Source: Promicromonospora iranensis
GTDB taxonomy: Bacteria > Actinomycetota > Actinomycetes > Actinomycetales > Cellulomonadaceae
Length of the DNA: 64,000 nucleotides
Reading direction: 5' to 3'
Assembly (NCBI RefSeq): GCF_028994805.1
Contig: NZ_JAJQQP010000010.1
Location: forward strand, 62,001-126,000
In this document: in pieces, positions 8,144-15,998 of the stretch
Layout of the letters: the number at the start of each line of letters is the position of its first letter
Position numbering within the stretch: position 1 is the first letter of the stretch
Notes under the pieces: model-generated
Told to the model about the DNA's origin: nothing
Database searches by the model: none
The model's input: the letters and a program-made list of their open reading frames with translations, nothing else
Program-made: the position numbers and the translations under genes

Positions 8144-9807
8144 CCCTCTCCTTCGCTCCGGCGGACGGCAGCGCGTGGCGCCGCCGGCGTCAGCCTGACA
8201 CACCGGTCGGCCCGGGCGATGGTGGCCGGCCGGTGCGCGATCAGCAGGACGGCGCAGTCACGGTCGCCGTCCAGCAGGTCCAGGATCGCGGTGTCCGCCT
8301 CGTGGTCCAGGGACGCCGTCGCCTCGTCGAGCACGAGGACCCGCGGCGCGCGCAGGAGCGCCCGCGCGATCGCGACCCGGGCCCGCTGCCCGCCGGACAG
8401 GCCGGCGCCGTGCTCTCCGACCGGCGTGTCCAGCCCGAGCGGCAGGCCGACGTCGGGACGGTCGAGTCCCCCGGCCCGCGCGGCGCGCAGCACCTCGTGT
8501 GCCGGAGCGTCCGGCCGGCCGAGCACGATGTTGCTCCGGATGGTCCCGTGCAGCAGCGGGGAGGACTGCGGGACGACGGCGACGAGCTCGCGCAGCCGGT
8601 CGTCCGGCAGCGCGCGCAGGTCCACGCCGTCGAGGCGGATGCTGCCGGCGTCCGGGTCCCAGAGCCGGAGCGCGAGCCGGGCGGCGGTCGTCTTCCCGGC
8701 GCCCGACGGGCCGGTGAGGGCGACGATCTCGCCCGGACGCACCCGCAGGTCGAACCCCGCGAGCACCGGCCGGGCCCCGTCGTAGGCGAAGCCCACGCCG
8801 TCGAAGACGAGCCCCGACTCGCCGGAGTGCGTGGCGGCCGGAGCCGCGGCAGCGGGATCGATCGCCGGCGGCTCGTCCAGCGCGCCGAGGATCCGGGCGG
8901 CGGACTCGCGCAGGGTCCCGGCGTTGCGCAGCAGCTCGGCGATCTGCGCGGCCGGACCGAGGCCGGCCACCGCGACGGTGATCGCGAGCGGGATCGCCGC
9001 GGCCTCGACGGCGGCGGAGCTCTGCAGGGCGACCGCTATCGCCCCGACGGCGGCGAGGGCGAACATGGCGTCGGCGATGCCGCGCTCGACGCCGAGCCGA
9101 CCCGCCTCACGCTGCTGGACGACGGCGGGGGCGCGGGTGTCATCGGTGATCCGCCCGAACTGGGCGTCCAGCGCGTCCGCACCGGTCAGCTCGCGCATGC
9201 CGCGGATCGTGTCGAGCAGCTCCGAGCGCACCTGCGCCGCCCCGGCCGAGAGCGCCTCGGCGTTGCGCCGGGCGCCCCGCGCGGTGACCAGGGGCACGAC
9301 CACGCCGACCACGAGCAGCGGCACCCAGACCAGCAGGAGCACCGGGGTGATCGAGAGCGAGACGACCGTGCTGACCGCCAGGACCAGCGCCGCGCTGAGC
9401 GTCTGGGCGACGGTGTGCGCGTACAGCCACTCGAGCGTCTCGATGTCGCCCATGACGGTGGTGACCAGCTCGCCGGTGCGGCGGTGCTGCCGCCGCGACG
9501 GCAGCGCCCGCCGCAGGGCCGCGAAGACCCGGCCGCGCAGGATCCCGATGAGCCCGTAGGCGAGGCCGTGCGAGACCCAGGACTCCCGCCAGGCCGCCCC
9601 CGCCGCCAGCACCGCGACGGCGCCGAGGGCGGCCGAGACCGCCGGGAGCGAGACCGGGTTGCCTGCCGCGACCTGACCGACCACCAGCGCCAGGCCGAGG
9701 GCGATGGTCAGCACGGCGACCTGGGTGACGATGCTCCACACCACCGTCTCGACGAACAGCCGCCGGCGGACGGCGATGACCGGCAGGAGCCGGAGCACCG
9801 GCGTCAT
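8140..9807 (-). CDS. ABC transporter, exporter fold with fused ATPase (second half of heterodimer, CydC-like)
   Basis: 555 aa: six membrane helices (residues about 1-300) then a nucleotide-binding domain with Walker A (GPSGAGKTT), signature (LSGGQRARVA), Walker B (VLVLDEATASLD) and switch His (IAHRPAT). ATG 9807 overlaps the stop of the partner gene by ATGA. It resembles CydC/CydD and the exporter-fold siderophore importers IrtAB and YbtPQ. Because it is coupled to a FecCD-type importer and no cytochrome bd gene is nearby, a role in metallophore transport or release is favoured over CydDC. Confidence 0.9.
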   Translation of the reverse strand: MTPVLRLLPVIAVRRRLFVETVVWSIVTQVAVLTIALGLALVVGQVAAGNPVSLPAVSAALGAVAVLAAGAAWRESWVSHGLAYGLIGILRGRVFAALRRALPSRRQHRRTGELVTTVMGDIETLEWLYAHTVAQTLSAALVLAVSTVVSLSITPVLLLVWVPLLVVGVVVPLVTARGARRNAEALSAGAAQVRSELLDTIRGMRELTGADALDAQFGRITDDTRAPAVVQQREAGRLGVERGIADAMFALAAVGAIAVALQSSAAVEAAAIPLAITVAVAGLGPAAQIAELLRNAGTLRESAARILGALDEPPAIDPAAAAPAATHSGESGLVFDGVGFAYDGARPVLAGFDLRVRPGEIVALTGPSGAGKTTAARLALRLWDPDAGSIRLDGVDLRALPDDRLRELVAVVPQSSPLLHGTIRSNIVLGRPDAPAHEVLRAARAGGLDRPDVGLPLGLDTPVGEHGAGLSGGQRARVAIARALLRAPRVLVLDEATASLDHEADTAILDLLDGDRDCAVLLIAHRPATIARADRCVRLTPAAPRAAVRRSEGEG

Positions 9808-11486
9808 CGTGCGGCTCCGGTCGGCTGGGCGAGCGCCGTGGGCGGGCCCGCACCGGTCGCGGCGACCCGACCGCTCTCGATGCGGACCCAGCGGGTGCAC
9901 CGTTCCGCCGCGGTGAGCCGGTGCGCGATCACGATCGTCGTGCGCCCGGCGGCATGACCGAAGATGCCCGCGATGACGCGGCGTTCGGTGTCGGCGTCGA
10001 GGGCCGAGGTGACCTCGTCCAGCACGAGCACCGGGGCCTCGGCGAGCAGGGCACGGGCGATCGCGATCCGCTGCCGCTGGCCGCCCGAGAGCTGCTCCCC
10101 GTCCTCGGCGAGCACCGTGTCGTAGCCGCTGGGCAGGGCACTGACCAGGTCGTGGGCGTCAGCGGCGGCCGCGGCGGCCTCGACCTCCGCGTCGGTGGCC
10201 CCTGGCCGGTAGAGCCGCAGGTTCTCGCGGACGCTCCACGCGAACAGCACGGGGTCCTGCGGCACCACGACGACGCTCCGGCGCAGCGCGCTCAGGGCAT
10301 AGCCGCGCAGGTCCGTCCCGTCGATGTGCACGGAACCGTCGTCGGGGTCGGCGCCGCGCTCGAGCAGCCGGGCGAGCGTGCTCTTGCCCGCGCCCGACGG
10401 CCCGAGGACCGCCACGGTCTCCCCCGGCTCGATCCGGAGGTCGATCCCGCGCACGCCGGTGTCGGCGCCGGGGTACCGGTAGCCGACGTCGCGGAGCTCG
10501 ACCGACGCCCCGCCACGGGCGGGAGCGGTCCGCGAGCCCTCTCCGGTCACGGCCGGTTCCGCGGACAGCAGCCCGTCGAGCCCGTCGACGGCGGTCAGCC
10601 CCAGGTAGCCGGCGTGCCAGTGCTGCCCGAGCTCCGCCACGGGGCGGAAGCACTCGCGGGCGAGCATGAGCACCAGCACCGCCGTCGTCGCCGTCGTGCT
10701 GCCGGTGACGACCGCGGCGAGGGAGACGAGCACCGCGGCGACCACGCCGACGTGGACGGCGAGGGCGCTGAAGGCGCTCTCGACCAGCGACACGCGCAGC
10801 TGGGACATGGTCCGCTCGCGCAGGTCCTCGGCGCGGGCGTCGAGCTCGGCCCCGACCCGCTCCGCGGCACCGAAGCCGCGCAGCAGCGGGACCGACCGCA
10901 GCGCCTCGACGTAGTCGCCGGACAGCCGGGTGAAGGCCGCCCACCGGCCACGGCCGTTGCGCAGCAGGCGGGCGTCCCACAGCCGCGGTGCCAGCACCGC
11001 GACGGCCGCCGTGACCGCGAGGACGGCGCCCGCCGCCGGGGCGAGCACCGCCACGATCACGGCGACCGCCGCCGGGACGAGGAGCACGACGACGAGCTGC
11101 GGCAGGTAGCGGGTGTAGTAGGCGTCCAGCCCGTCGACGCCGTCGATCACCGTCGCGGCGGTCCGCCCCGCGCGGCGCTCGGCCTCGGGAACGGCCGCGA
11201 CCTTGTCCAGCAGACGGCTCCGCAGCCGGATGCGCACCGACACGCCGATCCGGGTGGTCAGCGACTCACGCACCCAGATCACCGCCGCACGGACCAGCGC
11301 GACCACGGCGAGCGCCGTCAGCGGCACGCTGACGTCCCCGTCGCCGCGGACGAGCGCCGCGACGACGAGGCCGACGAGGAGCGCGAAGGCCACGTGCAGC
11401 GCGGACATGACCAGTCCGACGGCGGCCAGGGCGAGGATCGCGCCCCGCACCGTCCCGGCGAGCTGCAGGAGCCTGCGGTGGATCAC
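9804..11486 (-). CDS. ABC transporter, exporter fold with fused ATPase (first half of heterodimer, CydD-like)
   Basis: 560 aa with six membrane helices followed by a nucleotide-binding domain: Walker A GPSGAGKST, signature LSGGQRQRIA, Walker B VLVLDEVTSALD, switch His IAHRLTA. Starts 3 nt after the binding-lipoprotein stop and overlaps its partner by ATGA, so the two halves should form a heterodimer. The helix containing WVRESLTTRIG resembles heterodimeric CydDC/IrtAB-type proteins. Substrate unknown; the operon suggests a metal chelate. Confidence 0.9.
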   Translation of the reverse strand: MIHRRLLQLAGTVRGAILALAAVGLVMSALHVAFALLVGLVVAALVRGDGDVSVPLTALAVVALVRAAVIWVRESLTTRIGVSVRIRLRSRLLDKVAAVPEAERRAGRTAATVIDGVDGLDAYYTRYLPQLVVVLLVPAAVAVIVAVLAPAAGAVLAVTAAVAVLAPRLWDARLLRNGRGRWAAFTRLSGDYVEALRSVPLLRGFGAAERVGAELDARAEDLRERTMSQLRVSLVESAFSALAVHVGVVAAVLVSLAAVVTGSTTATTAVLVLMLARECFRPVAELGQHWHAGYLGLTAVDGLDGLLSAEPAVTGEGSRTAPARGGASVELRDVGYRYPGADTGVRGIDLRIEPGETVAVLGPSGAGKSTLARLLERGADPDDGSVHIDGTDLRGYALSALRRSVVVVPQDPVLFAWSVRENLRLYRPGATDAEVEAAAAAADAHDLVSALPSGYDTVLAEDGEQLSGGQRQRIAIARALLAEAPVLVLDEVTSALDADTERRVIAGIFGHAAGRTTIVIAHRLTAAERCTRWVRIESGRVAATGAGPPTALAQPTGAAR

Positions 11487-11489
11487 CGC

Positions 11490-12503
11490 TCAGAGCTCCT
11501 GGGGGTAGAGCGCCTCTGCGATCTGCCGGACGGCCGCGACGTTGCCGAGCGTGCCGGGGAACACGTCGGCGGCGGAGATGGCGATCAGCCGGTCCTCGCG
11601 GACGGCGGGCATGTCGGGGAACGTGCTGGTCAGGTACTCGCGGGCCGCCGCCTCGTGCTCGGCGTCGGACACGGAGAAGACCAGCGCGTCGGGTGCCTCG
11701 GCCGCCAGGGACTCGGGCGTGATCTCCGCGGCGAAGAAGTCGGCGAAGGCGGGCTGCTCGGGCGTGTAGACGTTGTCCGACCCGGCCAGGCGCAGGATGT
11801 CGTACTCGACGCCCGCGCCGATCGCGGAGAGCGAGGTCCCGTCGACGTACACCTGCGCGACTCGCAGCGCTTCGACGTCGGCCACGGCGGCGGCGATCTC
11901 GTCGAGCTCGGCCCGGCTCTCGGCGATCAGGTCTGCGGCGGTGTCCTCGACGCCGAAGATCGCGCCGAGGTCCTCCAGGTCGGTGAAGAGGTCGGTGACC
12001 TCGCCCGACATCCGGCGGTCCGCGCACCCGCCGGTGGCGACGTAGACGGCGGCGCCGGAGTCCTGGAGCTGCTCGATGCTCGCGAAGCCCTGCTCGGCGG
12101 TGAACTCGTAGGTGGTCGGTGAGTAGACGAAGTCGGGCTGCACCGCCAGGAGGTCCTCCCGGCTGGGCGGCGTGTCGCCGCCGATCACCGGGACGTCCGC
12201 CGCGAGGGAGGCGACGTCGTCGGGCAGCTCCTGCGTGGTCGCCTGGGCCTGGCCCGCCAGGCGGTCGGCCAGGCCCAGGCGCAGCAGCAGCTCCGTCTGG
12301 GAGGGGTGCATGCCCACCACGGCTTCCGGCACGCCGTCGACCACGACGTCCTGGCCGCAGTTGTCGACGGTGACCGGTTCCGCGCCGCCGGCCTGTCCCG
12401 ACGCGGGCGTGACCCCGGTCCCGCAGGCGGACAGGAGCAGGGTGGCCGCGGCCAGGGTGGCGACGGCTCCGGTGGTGGCCGTGCGGTGGGGGTGTCGGGT
12501 CAT
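11490..12503 (-). CDS. Metallophore/cobalamin-type ABC substrate-binding lipoprotein
   Basis: 337 aa with a lipobox (TLLLSAC, Cys27) and a class III (BtuF/FhuD) binding fold: VVVDGVPEAVVGMHPSQTE near the N-terminus, a SREDLLAVQPDFV block, and the long central helix region typical of periplasmic-binding-protein type 2. ATG 12503 overlaps the ATPase stop by ATGA. Class III proteins bind ferric siderophores, haem, cobalamin or, in some Actinobacteria, zinc chelates; related clusters have also been proposed as F420-precursor transporters. The ligand cannot be chosen from sequence. Confidence 0.9.
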   Translation of the reverse strand: MTRHPHRTATTGAVATLAAATLLLSACGTGVTPASGQAGGAEPVTVDNCGQDVVVDGVPEAVVGMHPSQTELLLRLGLADRLAGQAQATTQELPDDVASLAADVPVIGGDTPPSREDLLAVQPDFVYSPTTYEFTAEQGFASIEQLQDSGAAVYVATGGCADRRMSGEVTDLFTDLEDLGAIFGVEDTAADLIAESRAELDEIAAAVADVEALRVAQVYVDGTSLSAIGAGVEYDILRLAGSDNVYTPEQPAFADFFAAEITPESLAAEAPDALVFSVSDAEHEAAAREYLTSTFPDMPAVREDRLIAISAADVFPGTLGNVAAVRQIAEALYPQEL

Positions 12504-13330
12504 GACGAGATCTCGCTTTCGGTGGGAACGGGTGCGGGGACCGGTGCGGCCCCGTCCGGGAAGATGTCGGCGTCCGCGCGGCGGAAGGCCAGGACGCGGT
12601 CGTGCCGGTCCTCGAGAACCCGCGCCTCCACGCCGAAGACCGCGCGGATCAGCTCCGGGGTGAAGGTCGCGGCCGGTGGCCCGTCGGCGACGACGGTCCC
12701 GGCGTCGAGCACCACCACGCGGTCGCAGTACCGGGCCGCCAGGTTCAGGTCGTGCAGCGCGGCGATCACCGTCCGGCCGAGGCCGCGGACCGTGCTCATC
12801 AGCTCGAGCTGGTGCTTGATGTCGAGGTGGTTGCTCGGCTCGTCGAGCACGAGGACCGGGCTCTGCTGGGTCAGTGCGCGCGCGAGCATGACGCGCTGCC
12901 GCTGGCCGCCGGAGAGCGTGCCCACCATGCGCGCGGCGAGGTCGTCGATGCCGGTGCGGCGCATGGCGTCGTCGGCGATCCGCAGGTCCTCGACGGTGTC
13001 CCTCCCGAAGGAGGCGTGGTGCGGCGCCCGGCCCAGCAGCACCACCTCGTGCACGCTGAGGTCGAAGTCGGTGTGCGGGTCCTGGAGCATGACCGCCACC
13101 TGCCGGGCGTGCTGCCGTCCGGAGAGCGTCCGCACGTCGGCGCCGTCGACCCGCACGGTGCCCCGGCTCGGCCGGACGGCGCGGTACAGCGTCCGGAGCA
13201 GCGAGGACTTGCCGCTGCCGTTGGGGCCGACCAGGCCCACCACGGTCCCCGGCTCGACGGTCAGCGAGGCGCGGTGCACGACCTCGGTCCCGCCGAGGAC
13301 CACCGAGACGTCGTCGAACTCGACCCTCAT
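12500..13330 (-). CDS. FecE/BtuD-type ABC importer ATPase
   Basis: 276 aa. Walker A (GPNGSGKSS), signature (LSGGQRQRVM), Walker B (VLVLDEPSNHLD) and switch His (ALHDLNLAARYCD) are those of siderophore/cobalamin importer ATPases. ATG 13330 overlaps the permease stop (ATGA) and the TGA overlaps the binding-protein start (ATGA). Energises the FecCD-like permease. Confidence 0.95.
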   Translation of the reverse strand: MRVEFDDVSVVLGGTEVVHRASLTVEPGTVVGLVGPNGSGKSSLLRTLYRAVRPSRGTVRVDGADVRTLSGRQHARQVAVMLQDPHTDFDLSVHEVVLLGRAPHHASFGRDTVEDLRIADDAMRRTGIDDLAARMVGTLSGGQRQRVMLARALTQQSPVLVLDEPSNHLDIKHQLELMSTVRGLGRTVIAALHDLNLAARYCDRVVVLDAGTVVADGPPAATFTPELIRAVFGVEARVLEDRHDRVLAFRRADADIFPDGAAPVPAPVPTESEISS

Positions 13331-14451
13331 CGTCCGAACCCCGCCCGGTCGGCGCCACCACGGCGCATCAGCCAGAGAAAGAACGGCGCCCCGACGAACG
13401 CGGTGAGGATGCCGAGCGGGATCTCGGTCGGCATCGCCACGGTGCGGGCCAGGAGGTCCGCCATCATCAGGAACACCGCTCCCGCCAGAACAGTGACCGG
13501 CAGCATCCGCCGGTGGTCGGCGCCCACGACGATGCGGGCGACGTGCGGGATCACGAGGCCGACGAAGCCGATGCCGCCGGCGACCGAGACGACGGTCCCC
13601 GTCAGCAGCGACGCCACGACGAGGAGCAGCCCGCGCAGCCGGGTGGCGTCCACGCCCAGCGACGTCGCCGACTCGTCGCCGGTCATCAGCGCGTTGAGCG
13701 AGCGCGACGTCCCGGCCGCGACCAGGCAGGCCACCACGAGGGCGATCGCCGGCCCGACCAGACTCTGCATGGTCGCGGCCGAGACGCTGCCCAGCAGGAA
13801 GAACATGATGCTGACGACGTTCTGCGCGTCCGTGGAGATCGTCAGGTAGCTCGTCACCGCGCTGAACAGCGTGCCGAGGGCCACGCCGGCGAGGATCATG
13901 CGGGTCGGCGAGAGCTCGCCGTCCTTGCGGGCCAGGGCCGCCACGCACGCGCACGCCACCAGCGCGCCGACGAACGCGGCGACGTTGAGCGAGAGACCGC
14001 CCAGCACTCCGGTGCCGAAGACGATGACCAGCACAGCACCCACGCTCGCGCCGGACGACACCCCGAGGATGTAGGGCTCGGCCAGCGGGTTGCGCACCGT
14101 CACCTGCATCAGCGCCCCCGCGAGCGCCAGGCCGGCGCCGGCCAGCCCTGCGAGGAGCGTCCTCGGCAGGCGGAACTGCCACACCGCCTGGTCCTGCAGC
14201 GGGGTGAGGGTCCCGTCGGACATCCACGGCATCCCCGGGACCAGGTGTCCCAGGGTGATCTGCGCCGCCTGGGTGAGGCTCACCTCGACCGAGCCGACCG
14301 CGCCGGAGACGACCACGAGGGTCGCCAGCGCGACCGCCAGGACCGCGCAGGACCAGGCGGTTCGCCGGAGCAGGCGGCGTCGGATCACGAAGGAGGAGCC
14401 GGGAGGGCTGCCCGGGGTCGGCGCCACAGAGGCGAGCACGCGTGCGGTCAC
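13327..14451 (-). CDS. FecCD-type ABC importer permease
   Basis: 374 aa from GTG 14451, or 353 aa from GTG 14388. About ten membrane helices with family signatures WQFRLPRTLLAGLAGAGLALAG, cited here only in part as FRLPRTLLAGLAGAGLA, plus NPLAEPYILGVSSGAS and GFVGLVIPHVARI. First gene of the six-gene coupled operon. Neither start has a good ribosome site; the longer start is preferred because a Fur/Zur-like box overlaps the expected promoter just upstream, which suggests a leaderless transcript. Homodimer in the membrane, receiving the chelate from the class III lipoprotein. Confidence 0.9.
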   Translation of the reverse strand: MTARVLASVAPTPGSPPGSSFVIRRRLLRRTAWSCAVLAVALATLVVVSGAVGSVEVSLTQAAQITLGHLVPGMPWMSDGTLTPLQDQAVWQFRLPRTLLAGLAGAGLALAGALMQVTVRNPLAEPYILGVSSGASVGAVLVIVFGTGVLGGLSLNVAAFVGALVACACVAALARKDGELSPTRMILAGVALGTLFSAVTSYLTISTDAQNVVSIMFFLLGSVSAATMQSLVGPAIALVVACLVAAGTSRSLNALMTGDESATSLGVDATRLRGLLLVVASLLTGTVVSVAGGIGFVGLVIPHVARIVVGADHRRMLPVTVLAGAVFLMMADLLARTVAMPTEIPLGILTAFVGAPFFLWLMRRGGADRAGFGR

Positions 14452-14464
14452 GCCGCGACAGTAG

Positions 14465-14479
14465 TGATAACCATTATCA
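14465..14479. promoter_or_regulatory. Fur/Zur-like metal box upstream of the FecCD-type operon
   Basis: TGATAACCATTATCA: perfect 6-bp arms around CCA in an unusually AT-rich patch. It resembles Fur-family boxes (GATAAT-type half-sites) and actinobacterial Zur sites (TGAAAAT-type). It ends 14 bp before the predicted start GTG and would cover the promoter of the six-gene operon. Which metal regulator binds is unknown. Confidence 0.6.
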
Positions 14480-14551
14480 ATTTCAACTCTCCCGGCAAAC
14501 CGGCCTCGACCTGCACAAGGACGGGCAGGGACGAACGCCTCTGCTGCGGGC

Positions 14552-14565
14552 GGGACCAAGGTCCC
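14552..14565. promoter_or_regulatory. DosR-like box upstream of the DoxX-like gene
   Basis: GGGACCAAGGTCCC, palindromic, closely matching the mycobacterial DosR/DevR consensus core GGGAC-T-WW-A-GTCCC. A second related site, GGGACCTGTCCC with a shorter spacer, is at 14594-14605. The same box recurs at 17731 upstream of the USP gene. Confidence 0.7.
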
Positions 14566-14593
14566 GGAACGAGGGGGCCGGTGACCCTGCCCC

Positions 14594-14605
14594 GGGACCT
14601 GTCCC
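14594..14605. promoter_or_regulatory. Second GGGAC/GTCCC site upstream of the DoxX-like gene
   Basis: GGGACCTGTCCC, half-sites as in the DosR-like box but separated by 2 instead of 4 bases; 42 bp downstream of the first box, i.e. in helical phase with it. A similar pair occurs before the USP gene. Confidence 0.5.
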
Positions 14606-14664
14606 GCGGGGGACTGTGGTGACAGGCGCCGGAAGGGTTCCGGCACATCCCGCAGGAGGACACC

Positions 14665-15243
14665 ATGAGCACCGTCAGCCACCGCCTCACATCCTGGACG
14701 CACCGCGCCGACACCCGTGAGCGCACCGCGACCGACACCGCCGCCACGGCCGTCACCAGCGCGTCCGTCGCCCGGTACACGTTCGCCGGGGTCCGGCTGC
14801 TGCTGGCGTTCGAGTTCCTCTGGGCGTTCGGTGACAAGCTCCTCGGCTGGGGCCGCGCCACGCCCGCCGAGGGCGCCTGGATCAACGGCGGCTCCCCCAC
14901 CGAGGGCTTCCTGAGCCACGTCGAGGGACCCTTCGCCGGGTTCTTCGGCGCCCTGGCCGGCAACGCGGTCGTCGACTGGCTGTTCATGCTCGGCCTGCTC
15001 GGCATCGGCCTCGCCCTCGCCCTGGGCATCGGGATGCGCCTCGCGGCCGGCGCCGGCGCGGCGCTCATGCTCATGATGTGGCTGGCCGTCCTGCCCCTGG
15101 CGAACAACCCGTTCGTCGACTACCACCTCGTCGACGCGGTCCTGCTCGTCGCCCTGGCAGCGTTCCTGGCCGGCGACACCCTCGGCCTCGGCAAGCAGTG
15201 GGCCCGACTGCCGCTGGTCCAGCGGTTCCCCATCCTGCGATGA
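14665..15243 (+). CDS. DoxX-like integral membrane protein
   Basis: 192 aa with a clear ribosome site (AGGAGG) before ATG 14665. Four membrane helices: an N-terminal one around [18 protein letters not shown], then [24 protein letters not shown], an Ala/Leu/Met-rich helix ending in LPLA, and [14 protein letters not shown]. This layout matches the DoxX/DoxD family (thiosulfate:quinone oxidoreductase subunits and redox-associated membrane proteins). Members are often in DosR-type regulons; two DosR-like boxes lie upstream. Its TGA overlaps an alternative ATG of the next gene. Activity unknown. Confidence 0.85.
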   Translation: MSTVSHRLTSWTHRADTRERTATDTAATAVTSASVARYTFAGVRLLLAFEFLWAFGDKLLGWGRATPAEGAWINGGSPTEGFLSHVEGPFAGFFGALAGNAVVDWLFMLGLLGIGLALALGIGMRLAAGAGAALMLMMWLAVLPLANNPFVDYHLVDAVLLVALAAFLAGDTLGLGKQWARLPLVQRFPILR

Positions 15244-15269
15244 CGGACCTCTCCAGCACCCCCGTAGCG

Positions 15270-15301
15270 GTGCCCGTCCCGGTCACGACCGGGACGGGCA
15301 C
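15270..15301. promoter_or_regulatory. 15-bp stem-loop directly upstream of the DosR-like regulator gene
   Basis: Arms GTGCCCGTCCCGGTC and GACCGGGACGGGCAC are perfect complements separated by AC. It lies between the DoxX-like gene and the response regulator and ends just before a TACGGT hexamer (15305-15310). No T-run follows, so an operator or attenuator is more likely than a simple terminator; it contains the GTCCC and GGGAC half-sites in inverted order. Confidence 0.6.
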
Positions 15302-15304
15302 CGT

Positions 15305-15310
15305 TACGGT
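15305..15310 (+). promoter_or_regulatory. -10 element of a leaderless promoter for the DosR-like regulator
   Basis: TACGGT lies 7 nt before ATG 15318, the spacing seen at many starts in this window. It supports translation from 15318 on a leaderless transcript rather than from ATG 15240. Confidence 0.5.
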
Positions 15311-15317
15311 AGGGCAC

Positions 15318-15971
15318 ATGGACGTACGCGTGTTCCTCGTCGACGACCACGAGGTCGTACGCCGCGGCGTCGCCGACCTGCTCGAGTCCGAACCCGGCGT
15401 CACGGTCGTGGGCGAGGCCGGCACCGCCCGCGAAGCGCTGGACCGGATCCCCGCCCTGAACCCCGACGTCGTCGTCCTGGACGTGCGGCTGCCCGACGGC
15501 GACGGGGTCACCGTCTGCCGCGAGCTGCGTTCCCGCATGCCGGACCTCGCCTGCCTCATGCTCACGTCGTTCTCCGACGACGAGGCCCTCTACGACGCGA
15601 TCCTCGCCGGCGCCGCCGGTTACGTCCTCAAGCAGGTCCGCGGCACCGACCTCGTCCAGGCCGTGCTGACCGTCGCGGCCGGCGGGTCGATCCTCGACCC
15701 CCGCGCCGCCGCACGGGTCATGGAGCGCATGCGCTCCGACGCGCACCACGAGCCCGACCCGCTGGCCGCCCTGACCGAGCAGGAGCGCCGCATCCTCGGC
15801 CTCATCGGCCACGGGCTGACGAACCGGCAGATCGGCGCCGAGCTGTTCCTCGCCGAGAAGACCGTCAAGAACTACGTCTCCAGCATCTTCGCCAAGCTCG
15901 GCCTCGAACGACGCGCCCAGGCCGCCGTCCTCGCCGACCGCCTCGAACAGCACGAACGCCGGCGTCCCTGA
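15318..15971 (+). CDS. NarL/DosR-family response regulator
   Basis: 217 aa. Receiver domain with acidic pocket (LVDDHE), phospho-acceptor Asp55 ([11 protein letters not shown]) and Lys in VLKQVRG, then a LuxR/NarL helix-turn-helix ([44 protein letters not shown]). The DNA-binding helix with EKTVKNYVS is very like DosR/DevR. It converges on a DosS-like kinase gene 27 bp away. An alternative ATG at 15240 overlaps the DoxX-like stop (ATGA) and would add 26 residues, but they encode the stem-loop and are unlikely to be part of the receiver. Probable regulator of the GGGACC boxes nearby. Confidence 0.93.
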   Translation: MDVRVFLVDDHEVVRRGVADLLESEPGVTVVGEAGTAREALDRIPALNPDVVVLDVRLPDGDGVTVCRELRSRMPDLACLMLTSFSDDEALYDAILAGAAGYVLKQVRGTDLVQAVLTVAAGGSILDPRAAARVMERMRSDAHHEPDPLAALTEQERRILGLIGHGLTNRQIGAELFLAEKTVKNYVSSIFAKLGLERRAQAAVLADRLEQHERRRP

Positions 15972-15998
15972 GCCCTGGCCGCCGCCCGGCCCCGGGGT

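Noticed and set aside
8140-11486. CydDC cysteine/glutathione exporter for cytochrome bd
   Set aside because: No cydAB nearby and the pair is coupled to a metallophore-type importer; kept only as an alternative.
13327-15126. FecCD permease read as a 599-aa protein from position 15126
   Set aside because: The extra N-terminus is antisense to the DoxX-like gene and lacks any homology; GTG 14451 or 14388 gives a normal-length permease.
15078-15317. Longer DosR-like regulator beginning inside or at the end of the DoxX-like gene
   Set aside because: The extra residues come from the DoxX-like gene or from the hairpin; the receiver starts exactly at [10 protein letters not shown] (15318).
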